64,000 bases of DNA from Takifugu bimaculatus (lineage: Eukaryota; Chordata; Actinopteri; Tetraodontiformes; Tetraodontidae): the NCBI GenBank assembly GCA_004026145.2, contig CP034986.1, positions 18,032,933 to 18,096,932 of the forward strand, in the 5' to 3' direction. Shown one piece after another: positions 15,871 through 30,125 of the stretch. The first letter of the stretch is position 1. The number at the start of each line of letters is the position of its first letter. The translations under genes were made by a program, and so were the position numbers. Under the pieces are notes generated by a model that saw only the letters and a list, made by a program, of their open reading frames with translations, was not told where the DNA came from and made no database searches.

Positions 15871-17756
15871 GTTTAGGGTTAGAGTTTATGCAGTCCGGTA
15901 AATTTCTTAAGTGGATCCTAAATAGCAATTATCAAATGAAGTGTTGTATTTGTTGTATACTGACATCAATTTCTGTATGTTAGGAGTGCAGAATTCTACG
16001 CACAGAAACACACACACGCACACAAACTTAACTTAGCCTCAAAGGGAACTGAAGCATGAAAGGTAAGAGCTATATTCTTCTCATTCTGATCTATCCTATC
16101 AATTGCTATGGAGTAAAGTCTTAAGATGAGAGAAGCCTCAAGTCAGTGAAAAGGTTTGGGCATAAAATGCAGATAAAGAGAAGCAGTTAAGCGTAACAGT
16201 CTGCTTTTAGACACAGTAACACAAAATCATGACTGTCAAATGCAATGTAAACATCCACATCTAAAATGAGTCAGAGCCAGAGCTCCATCTAACACCCAGT
16301 GTCAATATATACTACCATGACTGCAAAGTACTGAATCCACTTGAGCTGAGCGTGCGCACTTATGCTTCTGAAAATGAAGTCAGAATGAGAGCATGGCATC
16401 AGTTCATTCTGCAACCCAAAACGTCAAAGGCACAAAAGTTGGCTTCATGTCCAAATCCATCCTCACCTTCTTGCTCTGCTGCACTCTAACAATTACTGGT
16501 GACAACAAATCAATCGTTTCCTGCCATATCTGTAAAAGACGTGTTTTCCAGTCACAGGAGCCATCATCATTCTTGTATTACACAATAATAGCAGGACAAC
16601 TTCTGGGACACAAACGACGCTATTGATGCATTTTTCAAAATCATCAATTAAAGTGGGTGAGGCAAAATCAACAATGACTGCATTTCTGCCTGCAGTGCTT
16701 TATAATCAATAATGCATTGCTTGTGCTGATGCAATGATTGCAGCCTCCCTTTACAAACACACCTCGGCACCATGTAATCACTTTCTCGTTTAATGTTCAG
16801 CTGAGCGGGGGTGAGAGTGCGTTACTGCTCTATCACACGCTCACCTGAGCGTATTAGGATACACAGCATCATGCTTCAGCTGCTCTGCTGCTTCACACTT
16901 CAGACACGGAAGGACACTCGTGCACGCACACGTGCAGCTGCAAGATTTATTACATGCAAACATGGAGATGCGTCCAAAGATAGACAAAAGTTCATTCACA
17001 TCTTTGAAATCCATTCTGTGCTGCCAATCCGCCCACAAAGGCTTTTATTCAGACCTTTTTGACTCCACAACACATCGCCTACATGAGACACCAACAATGG
17101 CTGTCCCTTTTTTTTAAATTTATTGGATAAATGGAAGAGAAAAAATAAGGCCAATTAAATAAACACGTGTGGCAGATTTGTTTTCACTTAGTGGATAAAA
17201 AACCACCAACCGTTATATGTTCAGAGGACCACCACTGACTCAGAGCTCCCCCGGGAGGTGTTTCATGCTGTAATCCACTTATGACATGTACAACAGAAGG
17301 TGTGGATGTAAAATGGCTGTGATGAGTTTTGAAGTTCTGTGTTTCTCAGGGACACCAACGAGCATGCCGATAATGACACAGAGCTGAAGAAATCAAACCA
17401 GCACAGAGAAAATGGTCAGCATTATTCACGCCGGAAGGGAAAGAATGGCCTCTCGCATTCACCCTCAACAAGGTCGAGCTCAGGCAGATCTATTCAAATT
17501 CAAACATTGTGAGTCATTTTCATTAGCAGATACTACTTTACAGGCCTGTTAAGGTTATGATGGACATAGTCAAATAAATCAATTCATGTGTAAATCTTTA
17601 CGCAGGTCTTTGGAGTCTATATCAGACACTCTACAGATATCCCGTGGGTTACATTAGATCCCTGCAGCCCTATTACGCTGTCAGTTAACAGCCATATGTG
17701 CTAATCCTAGAGTTTTACTGTCAAATAGCCACATATTTTATAACAGCTTTATACCA
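15871..17756. other. Intergenic, no gene recognised
   Basis: I see no coding frame with support. A short run of CA repeats lies near 16,005-16,023, and a T/A-rich stretch near 17,106-17,125. Small frames in the track region (for example around 16,393 and 16,811) lack recognisable motifs. Confidence 0.5.
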
Positions 17757-17850
17757 CAGTGGTGGTATCTCAGTCCGTTAGGGGACTGGACTGAGGGCAA
17801 CTTGTTCGAGCCCCTTTATGTTGTAGCTCATCAGGATAACTGTTGGGAAG
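17757..17850 (+). repeat. tRNA-derived SINE fragment
   Basis: The stretch has an A-box-like ggtggtatctcagt and a B-box-like ttgttcgagcccc at tRNA spacing, followed by unrelated tail sequence. This looks like the head of a tRNA-derived SINE. A decayed tRNA pseudogene is the alternative. Confidence 0.5.
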
Positions 17851-19550
17851 ATGTAGGCGTGTTTTTTTAAAAATACATTTGCATTTACAGTACTATTTTG
17901 CTTGGTGGTTTTTTGTTTTTGAAAACCAAATTTGCATCGGCTGTCATTTCACACACAGAAGACTGAGACTGTATCTTGACTCTACAGTCATTGTACATTG
18001 AGATATCCAGTTGTCTAAGTATCTAAAGATGGCTTATTTCTTTAATTTTGTGAGGGGAAAATAACATAAAACATAACTTGTGTGTAGCTTTTGCAAAAAC
18101 AACAAAAAAAGAACAACATACTTAGGTTTAAAGTTCCTGACAAGGCTAACTCAGCACAGCAATTTGTCGATATACAGTACAGCAACAACCCACATGCACT
18201 CCCAGACATCTCCAGTGGCCTCAAAAAGCCAAAGTTGACTTTCCTTGAAGGCAGCTGACATCATAAGGAGAACTCCAAAACGTGCATGTGGGAGATGTAG
18301 TAAAAAAAAAAAGAGTTTACCCATTTTTTAGGAGGCACAAGCACCATCACACTTCATAGAGGAAACAATAGCCTAATTTTTATTTAAATTAAGCAGCTCA
18401 AAACCACCTTATTTGGATTTCTATGATGTTCTTACTAATTGATGTTAAGGGCTTGCTGACTCCTTTTACTGGGAATTTCAAGCACTTTGCCCTTCTGTCT
18501 TTGCCCTTCTGTCTTGCAAACATTACAAAAGTGACCAGCTTATGTGTGACTCTTAAAGTCGTCCTTTTGTTCCTTCAAGATTTCAGCTTGTGGAAGAAAC
18601 ATGGAAACTTTACATATGTTTACTCTTGTGTATTTCTGATTTTGTATATCCTCCGATGTTAATAGATTCAAATCTTCAATGTTTTGATAACAGTTCTAGC
18701 TGATGGATAACTATTTTCCTCTTTCATCCAGTCTGGGCTGGCCAGTATTACTGTGTTATAACAAACAAAGATAATATTCATTGTTAACCTCTGTCTAGCC
18801 CTCAGCCGCCACCCCCACCCTCTTCCTCAACTACGTCAGCTCAGTCTATTCCATTTGCAACTTTCTCCCCCATCAACAATGGAAAGGATCCCTAGGGATT
18901 GTCTGTTGTCTGCTATCTACAGTGTTCTGCCCAAACAGATTTATCTAATCAAAGAGGTCAACACCCACGTCTTTATCAAATCAAGCTCTCCACAATCTCA
19001 TTAACTTCTGCTTCTCATCATTTGGACAGAAATGGTACAGGGTTAATTTTGTGATGTGTTTATTATGTCTTGACATGTCTCAGAGGCTGATATGATTTTA
19101 CAGTGCGGTAACTTCCTATTGCAAGAAATAAAAACTCACCTGACACCATGAAGCTTCCTGAAACATTTGAATTTTACATACATTAAAAGCTAATGTTATT
19201 GTAGCATCCCAGTCAGCCAAAACACCAGCAGTACCAGACCACTGATCATATTTTGGAATTATCCTTTTTTAAATGTGTGTGTGAAATTCATAAGGTTCAT
19301 TTCGTACACAACACAACAAAACATTATTCTAACCACCTGAAATGTCAGCTTTGAACCTCAAAACCAAAAGCTTTTACAGCTTCCCTTAAAGTTTTATCAG
19401 AGGAAAACAGACTGATTCTTGTGACCCATAGAAATTACACTCTATAGACTTGACTGTGAGGACTTCCTCTGGGGTAAACCGAGGGTAAGATGCAAGTTCA
19501 GAATGTAATTTTACTTTTTAGACACTAAACCCATGATGTGGTTCCATTTA
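17851..19550. other. Intergenic, no gene recognised
   Basis: No supported coding region or repeat family. A poly-A run lies near 18,300-18,312, and a C/T-rich patch near 18,800-18,830. Confidence 0.5.
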
Positions 19551-20104
19551 CCGTATTTTCTGGACTATATGTCGCTCGAGAGTTTAAGTCGCACTAGCCA
19601 AAAAATGCATTATAAAGAAGAAAAATAGATATATAAGTCACACTGGACTATAAGTCGCATTTGGGGGGAAAATTTATTTGATAAAATCCGAGACCAAGAA
19701 CATACATTTCATCTTGAAAGGCAGTTAGCATGGATTAGCAATAGGGTTACGGTATGCTAACGTAACAAATTCAGCTACATGACCCACAACGAACGGAGTA
19801 CGTGTCTGCTTTGTTAACGTAACATATTAACAGTTATTCAGATAACTATAGCATAAAGAACATCTGAGCCAGTTTACCAAACAATCAAGTTTAACTCCAT
19901 AGACGAAGCACCGCTTCTTCTTCTGCGTCGCTAAAGGAACTCATTCCTCAGTACACGCGCCTAGAGCATCCTCTTGTGGTTGTCAGTGTGAAAATAACGA
20001 ACATGTGAAATTCTGTAATAATGTATTTATAAGTCGCTCCGGAGTACAAGTCGCACCCCCTGACAAACTATGAAAAAAGTACGACTTATAGTCCGGAAAA
20101 TACC
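19551..20104. mobile_element. Non-autonomous DNA transposon (MITE) with pogo-like ends
   Basis: The left end ccgtattttctggactata is matched by the inverse of the right end (tatagtccggaaaatacc). Internal copies of the motif 'gactataagtcgca' recur. The left end follows a TA; the right TA is decayed. The ends resemble, but are not the same as, those of the two pogo-like elements at 13.9 and 52.5 kb. No coding capacity. Confidence 0.75.
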
Positions 20105-20588
20105 TCATGTTTGCGGGATGGTGCCAAGGCATTTCAGAATTTCTAACTTGTGCAGAGCGTTGAATCTGGAAACTGATTAAACATGTCCGGATCATGTGAT
20201 CACCATCTCTGATTTACCATGATAATCAGCCTGGCCTTCCTGCCACTGAAACTGCCCCTGAACAAAGGCTGCTTGGGTCACCTGTTGAAAAATATGATGC
20301 ATTTGCCAACCATAACATTGGGCCTCATTCACTAATATGTTCTTGAGAATCTTCTTTGATTCTTCCTTAAGTTGTTGTTAAGAAGTTCCTTAAGAAAACC
20401 CTACGTCAGATTCATCAACGCGCTCGTAAGCCTCAGAATTGTTCGCAACTCTGTTCCTAGATTGATGAATGCCATCTACTTGTAAGTGCATGCCAGGTGA
20501 TTAACATACGATTAGCATAAGTCACCGCCCACTAATGCCCATAAAAGGAACTGCAGCAGGACCTGTAGACAAAGCAAAAAGCAGCAAA

Positions 20589-20952
20589 ATGCCCAAAGCA
20601 AAAAAGAAGTCGGATGGAGCGCAGCAGGTGAGGAGAAAAAAAAAACTTCGGTAGTTCAGAGGTGGAGGTACTGCTGCAGGAAATCACTCGGAGAAAATCA
20701 TGGGAGGCAATCACACGTGCAGTGGACGTAGTGTCAGGAGAAGGACGCTCAGTAGCGGAGGTGGAAAAAAAATGGTTTGATCTTAAATCTGAAACCAAAA
20801 AAAACATAGCAAAATTCCGACGGGAGACGCAACGGACTGGAGGAGGAACAGCAGACACCAAAAGCCTGTCCGAGTTGGACCAGCATGCCGGGGCCATCAT
20901 CGGGGAGACGGCATTCTCAGGTAGGCTATATGGGGAAAATTTTATACTGTAA
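20589..20952 (+). pseudogene. Harbinger Myb/SANT-like DNA-binding protein, frameshifted
   Basis: A start at 20,589 gives a lysine-rich N-terminus but shifts at an A10 tract (20,636-20,645). The continuing frame encodes S-E-V-E-V-L-L-Q-E-I and a W-x20-30-W pattern of a Myb/SANT-like domain (W-E-A-I, K-W-F-D-L-K). In intact elements this protein carries the transposase to the nucleus and the ends. The frame then meets an apparent exon end near 20,920 (tctcag-gtaggc). A further in-frame part, if any, lies past 21,000. Confidence 0.7.
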
Positions 20953-21227
20953 TTGTAATGTTATTTATTTTAATTGATTGTTTAATTTCCCCACCTCTTT
21001 TGGTGTACCATCAGCTGAGTGTTTGGATACAGACCTGGGCCCCGAGGCAACACTGTCACGCCCTCCTTGTGCGTCATCTGCACCAGAGGAATCGGAAGGT
21101 TATTTATTTTCTGGAATAATAGCTTTATTTAAAAGTTGTAGTACCGGAGGAGTTTACCATAGTGTGTGTGGTATCGGAATACGTATTGGACTGAGGGTTG
21201 CAGCCATGGCTTGACTTATTAGCCTAT

Positions 21228-21539
21228 TTATTCACAGATGAAGTCCCACAGAGCCAACCTGTGGAAGGACAGACGGAGCCATCCTGCAGCCATACCACCT
21301 CCAACGCGTGAGGACCGACGTACCTGCACATGCGGGGGGACAGGGTTGGACCGAAGTGTGTGGTTCCGAAGTGCTGGCTCCAACTGGTTGCATAGATCTA
21401 TCAGGACCGGTCGTGGGAGCCTGAACCGTCCAAAGAGGAATTCATCACTCTCTGAAAAAAGATCTATATGATCACGAAACATCCGTTCTCCCCTTAGGGC
21501 CCGATCAGCAATATCTTGCAGCAGCAATAAATATGCCAT
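21228..21539 (-). pseudogene. HARBI1-like transposase, N-terminal fragment
   Basis: The minus frame of 103 codons contains the HARBI1-type N-terminal signature F-R-L-P-R-P-V-L-I-D-L-C and E-P-A-L-R-N-H-T. It breaks off before any catalytic Asp or Glu, so the DDE domain is missing. It faces the Myb-like gene across the deletion. Confidence 0.75.
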
Positions 21540-21898
21540 TGTTTTGCGGGCCTTGGATGGAAAAGTGCCACATATAAATAGGGTGGGGGGGGGTTACTTG
21601 ATGACATGGTTTCCAATTTGGTTGATTAATGTTAAGTCATCGGCACATTTACGTAATTTTAAAATTCTCTGTAAATCACCAAAAATAGGAAATAAATAAA
21701 TATGACAGAATTATCATTGTAATATTGAATTTTATTGAACTGCACAAGAGAAGAAAACAAAACCATGCCAACATGTCGACACTGAAATGTGCGTAAGAGA
21801 ACTCCTGAGTGTTCTTACCTACAATCTTCGTAAAATATTCGTAAGTGGGACTTAAGAACAAATTTGTTCGTAAGAACGGTTCGTGAATGAGGCCCATT

Positions 21899-24800
21899 GA
21901 TTGTAAAACAAAAAAAAAATTCTTACATTGTGAAAATGACTTTTAAAAAAATTTTTTAAAAAAAAGCCCATACAATTAATAGATTCACATGTCCACGGTT
22001 TATCTTATTAACTCCAGCTATTTGGCAAGATGTTCTGTAACTAATGGTTAGGAAATCGGAAGATCAGAATGGAGGGAATGGGAATCGAATTAGATTATAT
22101 AAAAGTCACTGAAGCATCCGAGGATGACAAGAAAGAAATGAAGACCACACCAAATTGGGAGGCACATTTCACCCTCTACTTAGCAGCACTCCCATTAAAA
22201 TCTTAAAGTCCAGAGTCCTTTAGTGCGTTAGCTTAGATAAGGACTCCCAAACCCTTCAGTGATGCAAATTTTGATCTGGTGACACCAAAATCCTTTTTGT
22301 GGGAGCGCTGTTTGCTTTTCTGGTACACATCACAGCAGGAAGTAAGGAAGAAAGCCCACTGCTTAGCTGGAATATAGGATAACAGCTGGAATATTAGTTA
22401 AAATGAGTTAATCAACCCTTGTCTTGAATAATTCACTATTTGTGTGTGCTGCTTGTGTATGTGCACACACACACATACACACACGTATATACATATATAT
22501 AGCAGTTCTTATAATTGTTTGAGTATTTGTTCAACGCAAACTTCTGCAGAAGTGTTCTAAATGGCCACCGAAAAAGTTGTAACAAAATTTATTTCACTCT
22601 TGACGATGTGATTTGTGACTGATCTTAACATGTATCTGTGCAAAACCTTCCTGGTCAATCTGGTCAAAGGTGCCATTTACCGGTATGTGTATAAAAAGGA
22701 ATAAATAGAGAACAAAATAACCCCAACTTAATGCGCAATAGTGTACCTACGTGTACACACATCATGCACTCTGTAATGATTTACTAATTGATCTAGTGCT
22801 ATGTTGCAAAACAGTCATTCATATCAGTGCTGGCTTCTTCTCAAAGGGAGGGTGCTGTGGTCTTATCCACCCGCTGCAGGAATTCATTAGCATTGCGCAG
22901 TGAGTAAGTCTTGGCAGCATCCAGCACGGCCATGCAAATGTGACTGAATAGCTAATGCATCACAGGGAGGAGGCTTGTTTGTCCTATGTTGGTGATTTCT
23001 GAGGGGAACACATTTACAGAACAGCAAACACCACTGGTCCTCGTCTCAGCCAATTCAGGAAGGGAATATAAGTGTGAAGACATGTCTTGGGCTCCGAGCC
23101 CACAGCTTGTCCCGAAAAGTCAATCATGTGTGACCCCTGTGAGGAAGTGGAAAGGCTGAGGAAGGTTCATTTTTCATTTGCTTTTGCTGCATCATTATGA
23201 CAATGCGTAGTGTCGTCGGGCTCTCATCAGAGATGTAGCCCGGTCTTTCAGCGTAACAAGATGTGCTGTGCTGGCGTTGCCAGGACGTTTCAGAATGTGC
23301 ACAAACCTCAGTCGCCAGTCATGTCGAGCCAGCATTTCCTTGGGCACAGAAGGATCTTACAGGTCACGTGATGCATAAATAAAGTCTAGATATCCAGCTG
23401 TGTCATAAGCCTGGCCAGGGATCTGGCAACGGAGAGGCTGTAAAGGATTTATTGAATGCCAGTGGCTGTAAACAGTGGTTACATGCAGTTGCAGTGCTCC
23501 AGGGAGCATTTGTGGATAGGAATGGATTGCAACCAACATTTAATCCTATATTAATTAAAGTATCAGTTGGGAACTGAATCTGAGGAAATGAACTGCAAAC
23601 CAATCAGATAATGGAATGTGGCTCTCTTTTTTTTCTTTTTTTTTGGAGTCAGTGGGTAAGGAGCTATATTTCCAGTAAAACCCTTTGATAAGTAACTGAA
23701 GAATAACGACACCTGTAACTTTTTCTTTTCTTTTTTTTTTTACATATTTCAACTGTTGGACACAAAGTACTTTATGCATTTAAACAGTGACTATCGAGGA
23801 CATTAAATAACACATTGGGAAATCAACGCCACTTCCCTTAGACTCACCAAGAGTTTGTATGTGTGAAGTTAAAGGTTGCAGCAATAACTTTAAGATCAAA
23901 TAGATCCCCAGGGATTAAAGTCCAAATTGAGTTCTGCTTTAGACCAAGCTTTACAAAATCCAAGTTCACCATTTGCCCAACACTAACTCACATTTAATTA
24001 AAATCATTTAGAATTTGGGTGAACCAGTGGTGCAGCCCTTCCTGTCTGGATAGAAAGAAAGATTGATGGGGTTAGCTGTGGGGTTTTTCGCTTCTTTTTC
24101 CTGTTTTTGCAAAGTCACGCCAGTTCTGTTGGAGAAAATGACCTCTTCTGGCTTTAATCCTGCCTCCCTCCAGGTAACCCTGGGGATTCGGTGCAAGTGT
24201 CCATGGGAGAAACATGGTGGTTCTCATAAATGTTTTCTAAATTCTAATTCTTTATGATACTGAGCAGTTTTTAAAGAACCTCTCTGAATGTCAAGAGCAA
24301 GTCGGCTTGGTAAGATAAAAGGCTGTGGTTGATTTCATTTCATGAAGAACCATAACTGATTGATGCTATTGATTTCATGCCACCTGGACAATTATGTGTT
24401 CTTTGTTAACACCCTTAAACCTTTTTGTGTGTGTGGAGGTGTGTATGTGTATTTGCAACATTTGCTAGAGAGATAAAGAGAGAGACGCCACAAGGAATGA
24501 TGCCCTCAGCAATTTAGTAAAAACCAAAAACAACCCTAAAGGAGAGTCAGAGCACCAATTGACAATAATTGAATCAGATTTGATGCTCAAAACACTGAAA
24601 CAGCCAGAAGACGCCATACAAATACACAGGACCTAAAATCTGCAATAATGATGAAACCCAGGAGCAAATAGTAGTTTTATGGTCACCAGAAGATCTGACT
24701 AATATTGCTTTCACACTGAGATTATCACTTCGACGTGAGGTTTTGTGACGCCAGTCAACCCGCCTCGGCTCAGCGTTTAGGCCTTTTCACACTGCCATCA

Positions 24801-27800
24801 GTAACAGGTCTGATCATCCACTAACATGGGCATGGCCGAATGCTCCATGGATTAGGCTAATAAGTGAAGGAGAGGCTCCCAAAGAATTTGGCTAAAGACT
24901 ATTTTAACGCTAAATGTTAACAAATACTGTGTCTGTATGTCTTACTGTCTTAAATTAATACTGTCTTACTGTCTTAAATTAATACTGTCTTACTGTCTTA
25001 AATTCCTGACAACAGTGGAGCATGTGGAGGCCAGTGGCACAGCTAGCTGCAGAGCTGGCGATACTCTCCAGGACAGAGGATGTCACAGCTGTACAGTTTG
25101 TAAAGCCCTCCGAGGCAAACAGTGTTTTTCGATTTTTGGTAAATGAAATCTTCAACTTGCTCAGGAGGTTTTAGCCAGTGCTCAGTGGCTGTATGTCAAT
25201 TTTCAGTGTTCATAATAAGGCCACTCTGTGTGTCCCAGGCTGATAATATAAAAATAAAAATTGCTCATTCTCTTCTTCTCCACTGGAGCTAGCAGCTGGC
25301 GGGTCTCGTGCTTTTGTCGGTTAGCTGCCTTGATCGATAAAAAGCTGTCACTACAGAAGTAAATAAACAACCCCCAAGCAGTGGGATTTCCCCGAGCATG
25401 ACGTACTTCAGGTATGCGCTGACATTAAAGCTCGTTTAGCTACACATTTGATATGGTTGATTGAAAAAATGGCAAAAATCTCTCCAGAGATTAGTTTCTG
25501 GTGACAGGATGTCTAGTGGCTAAATCACAGCGTGACAGGCAGGTACATTAACGTCATCGGGTAATTTATGGCGACGTTGTTCATATTGCAAGTGACCTGC
25601 CTCATCTCAATAATTTCCTGGGTTGATTGCAGGGTCATTCGACTTTGGACAGGACGCCGTGACAACCCTTTCACAGCGCCGAACACAACCCACGTAGACC
25701 ATTGTACTGTGAAAGGGCTTAAGTATCTCCTGTCAGAGCTTTGTTTGTTTGTTTTTTGTAGTCATTTAAATAACGAACAAAACAAACATTTAATATCCGG
25801 GAGATGGTGTCGCGCTTCCAAGCTGCCATGGGATTTAATTTGATGGGAAAGAAATTTTTAAAAAATCCAATCAAATAAAAAATCAGCACTATTTTATGGC
25901 AGACTGGATTGCAAATACTGAGCTGCACTGTGAGCCAGACATTTCCTCCCTCATCACAGTGAGTCCCTGATTCTCATGCAGCTCTAGCCAGATGCAGGCT
26001 TTACAGATTGATTTGACTTGCAAATCTTTATCGTGGGAGAAATTGAATGTGATCTAATCCTTTACCTCGTGCACTCGCAGCATCCCATACCAGGTAAACT
26101 TGTTTCTAAGTGAAACTAAAATCCTCTCTTGATGAATTACATGCAAGAAATATGAGATTTTTTGATGCCGTGGAAGTAAAATCCGCTGTTAAAGTATAAG
26201 TATATAGAAGCACATAACGACGTATGTTCTATAACAATCAATTGTCTATAACAATTTTTTCATGGTCACTCACAACAAAACAGTTGATGAAAGTCTCAGC
26301 TTCCATCTGGCAATAAGCCATCAGTACTGTCACTGTTATTCTAGTTTAACCTAAAAATCTAAAGTCAACAGTTTGACGTTTGAATGGGATTAAATATGTA
26401 CAATTAAGGAATTACATACAGGAGACAGAAGACATGCAATGCATTAAAAATATTCTCTTTCTTTCACAAAAAAGAGAAAACATCTCTTGCTTTAGAGTTC
26501 AACAGATTTCCATCCCCGAAAATGAAAATGGTATGTTTCGAGCCATTACAGAAACCATAAAACACACAAATCAGGCTGTTTTTTTTAAAAAGTTGATGGA
26601 GAGACGGCCTAGTCTGGTGTAGAATCATATGTTAAACCATCAAATGAAAAGAACTGCTCTTGCTATATCTACATACCACAAATTGTACCTATATTCTGTG
26701 TAGCACATTGTAATTTGTCAAATACAGAACTTTGTGTCACTGTCTAACCTTCATTACACTAGACCTTTATCAAACTGTGACTTTGTTTCTCACCAAATGA
26801 TGCCAATAAACATCATTTTCATGTTATGCATTTGGCCAATGAGTTTTGGCAATATTTACATAGTGATATAAAATGAACACATAACTATGACAAAAGTAAG
26901 AACAACGTTGAAGCAAGATGAAGGGCTGTAGAAAATTTAAAAAAGAAAAGAAAGGCAGGACGGGTCAACCAAACACAGGGCTCGCAGCCCGGGGTGAGCA
27001 TATATATGCAATAATTTAACACGATCAGCAGATGGTGGTGTGGAAAAATGATGACTGTAAGCCTAAAAGGTCAGAGGAATTTACTACGTTTCTTTTTAAT
27101 GTGTAAACAATAAAGCAGAGCATTAAAGATAATAAGATGCTTAAAATATGTTAATTGTGACATGTAACGTTCCTTAAAGCATCCATCACCTTTAACAAAG
27201 CAAGGTGGACTCAAGACGCTGGAATGCTGCAGCTCAGCATAGATGAGCCAAGCTATAGGGAAGGTGCTGTCCTGATACAGTATATTAAACCTTCATTAAA
27301 AATGGATTCAGCTTCATTTATCCCGCTTTCTGTTACCACCTGTCAGCCTTGCTCATTTAATCTCCCTGCATACTTTGATGATTAAAGTCTCAGAAATAAG
27401 CCTCTGTTGTCATCGGAGTGGGATTTAATTCTTGCGGCAGGTCATTGAACTGGTTTGACATGTTTCAAAGACGCCCTGATAATCCTCATGGACACAGGAT
27501 ATCACTAACTTGTTCCCAAACCTATGATGGCCACGACTTGGTTAGACTTTGCTTAGTCTTTTTTGAACCTCTCTTTTTTAAAACCTTCAATCCCACTTTT
27601 AAATTTCCTTCTTCGATAAAATAAAGAGAAAATGCTCATTGAAACATCACACACCTCATAAGTTTCAAAAGTTTACTCAGTGTAGAAACAAAATAACTTT
27701 TTGTAAAAGTTCTCTATATCAGACGTTCAGATTTCAAGAAACTTTATTTGTCCTCAGGGGGCAATTAGGGGCCCGTAAAAGCATCACACTATGTGGAAAA

Positions 27801-29929
27801 GTGTATATTTTATATAGCGTAGCTATAAATATACAGTACTGTAAAGATAGACAGATATTCATGGGCAGATCAATGGTGGTGCAGCATGTTGAGATACAAA
27901 ATATAAAACAAACATTGTGCTTGATTAGTTGTTTTACCATGATTGTGAGGTGGATCACCTTAGTGATTGTGCGTGTGTGGGGGTGGGGGCGGACTAATTG
28001 CTCACATAATAGCGCTCAGCCCTGTTCTTATAATAGCATGATTAATGCAGCAAATGGTGGCTATTTCTTTAAGAAAAAATGATAAGAATATGAATCAAAC
28101 TCAACCAACTAGGAATTTAGGACCATGAAACAAATGAAAAACTGAGATCAATTCTAGTTTAACATTAAGCAATGAAGAAATTGGCAAGCGACTTGTTCCA
28201 TGAAGGTGGCACGGCTTCAGTGCCACACCGAGCTAACGTGCCTTCAACAACCCAGGTTGACGTTTGATCCAGTTCTGAGGCCACATTACCCCTCCTGGTA
28301 GGAAAAAGGTCTCCAATCAAGTGTTTAATCATAGAAAAGCGGCAGAGTCCTCCTCTCCACCACCACCACCGCTCTTTGAGAAACAGCTTCTGAGGCCTCC
28401 CGCACCGATGGAAAAGTGAGTGGGGCCCCCTACCGTGAAGCCATTACGCCGGCGTCATGGCCACCAACATGACTGGAATCGTTGCTCACCATGTCAGTGT
28501 GAGACAATGAAGGAGCATCCAAAAGTGTGATCTTACCGGCCTGACTCAGGTACAGCTCTCATCCGCCCCCACTTAAATGCAGTCAGATGCGATAAGCGGT
28601 CTTTTCTGGGGCTCTTTTGATTTTTGCATTTCAAACGCCAGCCCCACCATGTGTGAAAAAGAAGGATGAGCTACACTTACTTTGTAGTAAAATACAGTAT
28701 GGGAACGTACTTAGAGTACTTTTTTGATCCTGACTGCTGCTGATTTATATTAAAACACACAACTTATTTTTCTTAATGTATTCTTTAATGTTCAGATACT
28801 CATAAAACACAAAGGTTATTCATACTTCTAATAGTAGAAGAAAGGCTGTTTGTGTGGATCAGGAAGTCCCAAAGAAACCACTTTCTCTGTCTTTGATAGC
28901 GGAATGTCCAAACTGCTCTCAGCACGGCAGCGTCGGAGTTCCTGCTTCTTTCACAGCTGTTGTAGGGGCACCTTGGGTCCAGTAAAAGGTGGTAGACCCC
29001 TGAACTTTGCCATGCAGAACACCGTTTGTTCCACAGGTATCAATATCAGCCCCTTCCCCATCCGGTTTAATCTTAATCTATCCTACCTAAGCGTGATCTT
29101 TACCATCCTGTTGTTTCTGCCTGAGTAATAAATCACCTTCTTATGCACGTTGTTTCACCCAAGATGGCGGCACACCTGCTCAATAATCCTCAGCTACCTC
29201 CCTTTTCCTGTAGCCTCAGGTTGTTTTTTTGTGAAAATTCCAGTTTGCATTTTTAGGAGCTTTCTTGTCTTGGTGTCAGTGGTTCCCGCCTCCTCCTTGT
29301 ACCAAATTATTATCCATGCTGTATATCTGATCAACGGGAGGGAGCAGGTGCTGCAAGCTCTAATCCGGTTATGACCATTCAGTTGACTATTCAGTACCCC
29401 TGGACTCCAGCTATGTTGTATTCACAGTTCACTCCCTTCAGTTGTCTCACATCTTATGTTTCTTTGACATCATCCACTAATCATTGAATTAATATCTCGC
29501 TCATCCATGGCGTTCAGTCTGGTGACATCCAAATTGAGAAAGTGGATGACATTTGTTCCCTTCTGGAATTAAAGCCACTATTTTTAATGAGCTGGCTGAG
29601 TGCTATTGAGTTCTTAATGAAGGCTCTTAGCATGCTGTTAATGTTTTACTGCTCTAACTAATCAAGTATTCATGTGCATGGCAATTAGTCTTAAATATTC
29701 TTGTAGGCATATCACAAGGAACAAGAGTCCACCCGTAGCTGTGCCTGCACACTATATTTGCTGGTTTTCAATGGAATCCTCTGGGAATTCTCTCTTGCCT
29801 CCCACAAACCAGTCAGTACTGGAACTCTCCCTTTTTTTGCATATAGGTATAAGAAAAAATTCCTCCTTTTTTCCAGTAATAAATCAGTTTTTGTAACAAC
29901 AAATGGGATCAAATTACACTATTTTGCCA
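21899..29929. other. Long intergenic stretch, no gene recognised
   Basis: No frame in this 8 kb carries recognisable domains, and those present are short. I note a mixed CA/TA microsatellite at about 22,463-22,501, pyrimidine runs near 23,625-23,645 and 23,722-23,741, and a 24-bp triple repeat at 24,939-25,003 listed on its own. Confidence 0.5.
24939..25003. repeat. 24-bp tandem repeat, about 2.7 copies
   Basis: The unit cttactgtcttaaattaata with tail ctgt repeats almost exactly about 2.7 times. Nothing around it suggests a function. Confidence 0.85.
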
Positions 29930-30125
29930 GGCACAAGTGGTAGCTCAGTGCCAGAGCATCATAGCACTGCCGAAGTGCTCTTAAGCAAGGTACTGAACCC
30001 ACAAATTCTCACATAGGTCTGCCTTTACCCATTTGTGCACCCTCCCAAGGTCCATGGAAAATAACTTATCGATGGGACCGAAACGGACGGGAAAAACTTT
30101 TCGACACAGCATTAAAGCATTCTTA
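29930..30125 (+). repeat. tRNA-derived SINE
   Basis: The segment opens with 'agtggtagctcagtgccagag' (A-box-like) and continues with a typical fish SINE body 'gctcttaagcaaggtactgaaccc'. An A-rich region ends it near 30,125. The call is from memory of fish SINE bodies. Confidence 0.65.

Larger units (their letters stand above)
20320..21895. mobile_element. PIF/Harbinger DNA transposon, internally deleted
   Basis: The ends are inverted repeats beginning gggcctcattcac, flanked by a 3-bp direct repeat ATT (20,317-19 and 21,896-98). This fits the 3-bp duplication of the Harbinger superfamily. Inside are the two hallmark genes in convergent orientation: a Myb/SANT-like gene on plus and the start of a HARBI1-type transposase on minus. 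Most of the transposase is missing. Confidence 0.85.

Noticed and set aside
27639..28082. 147-codon plus frame
   Set aside because: No motif, skewed composition and no supporting neighbours; likely chance.
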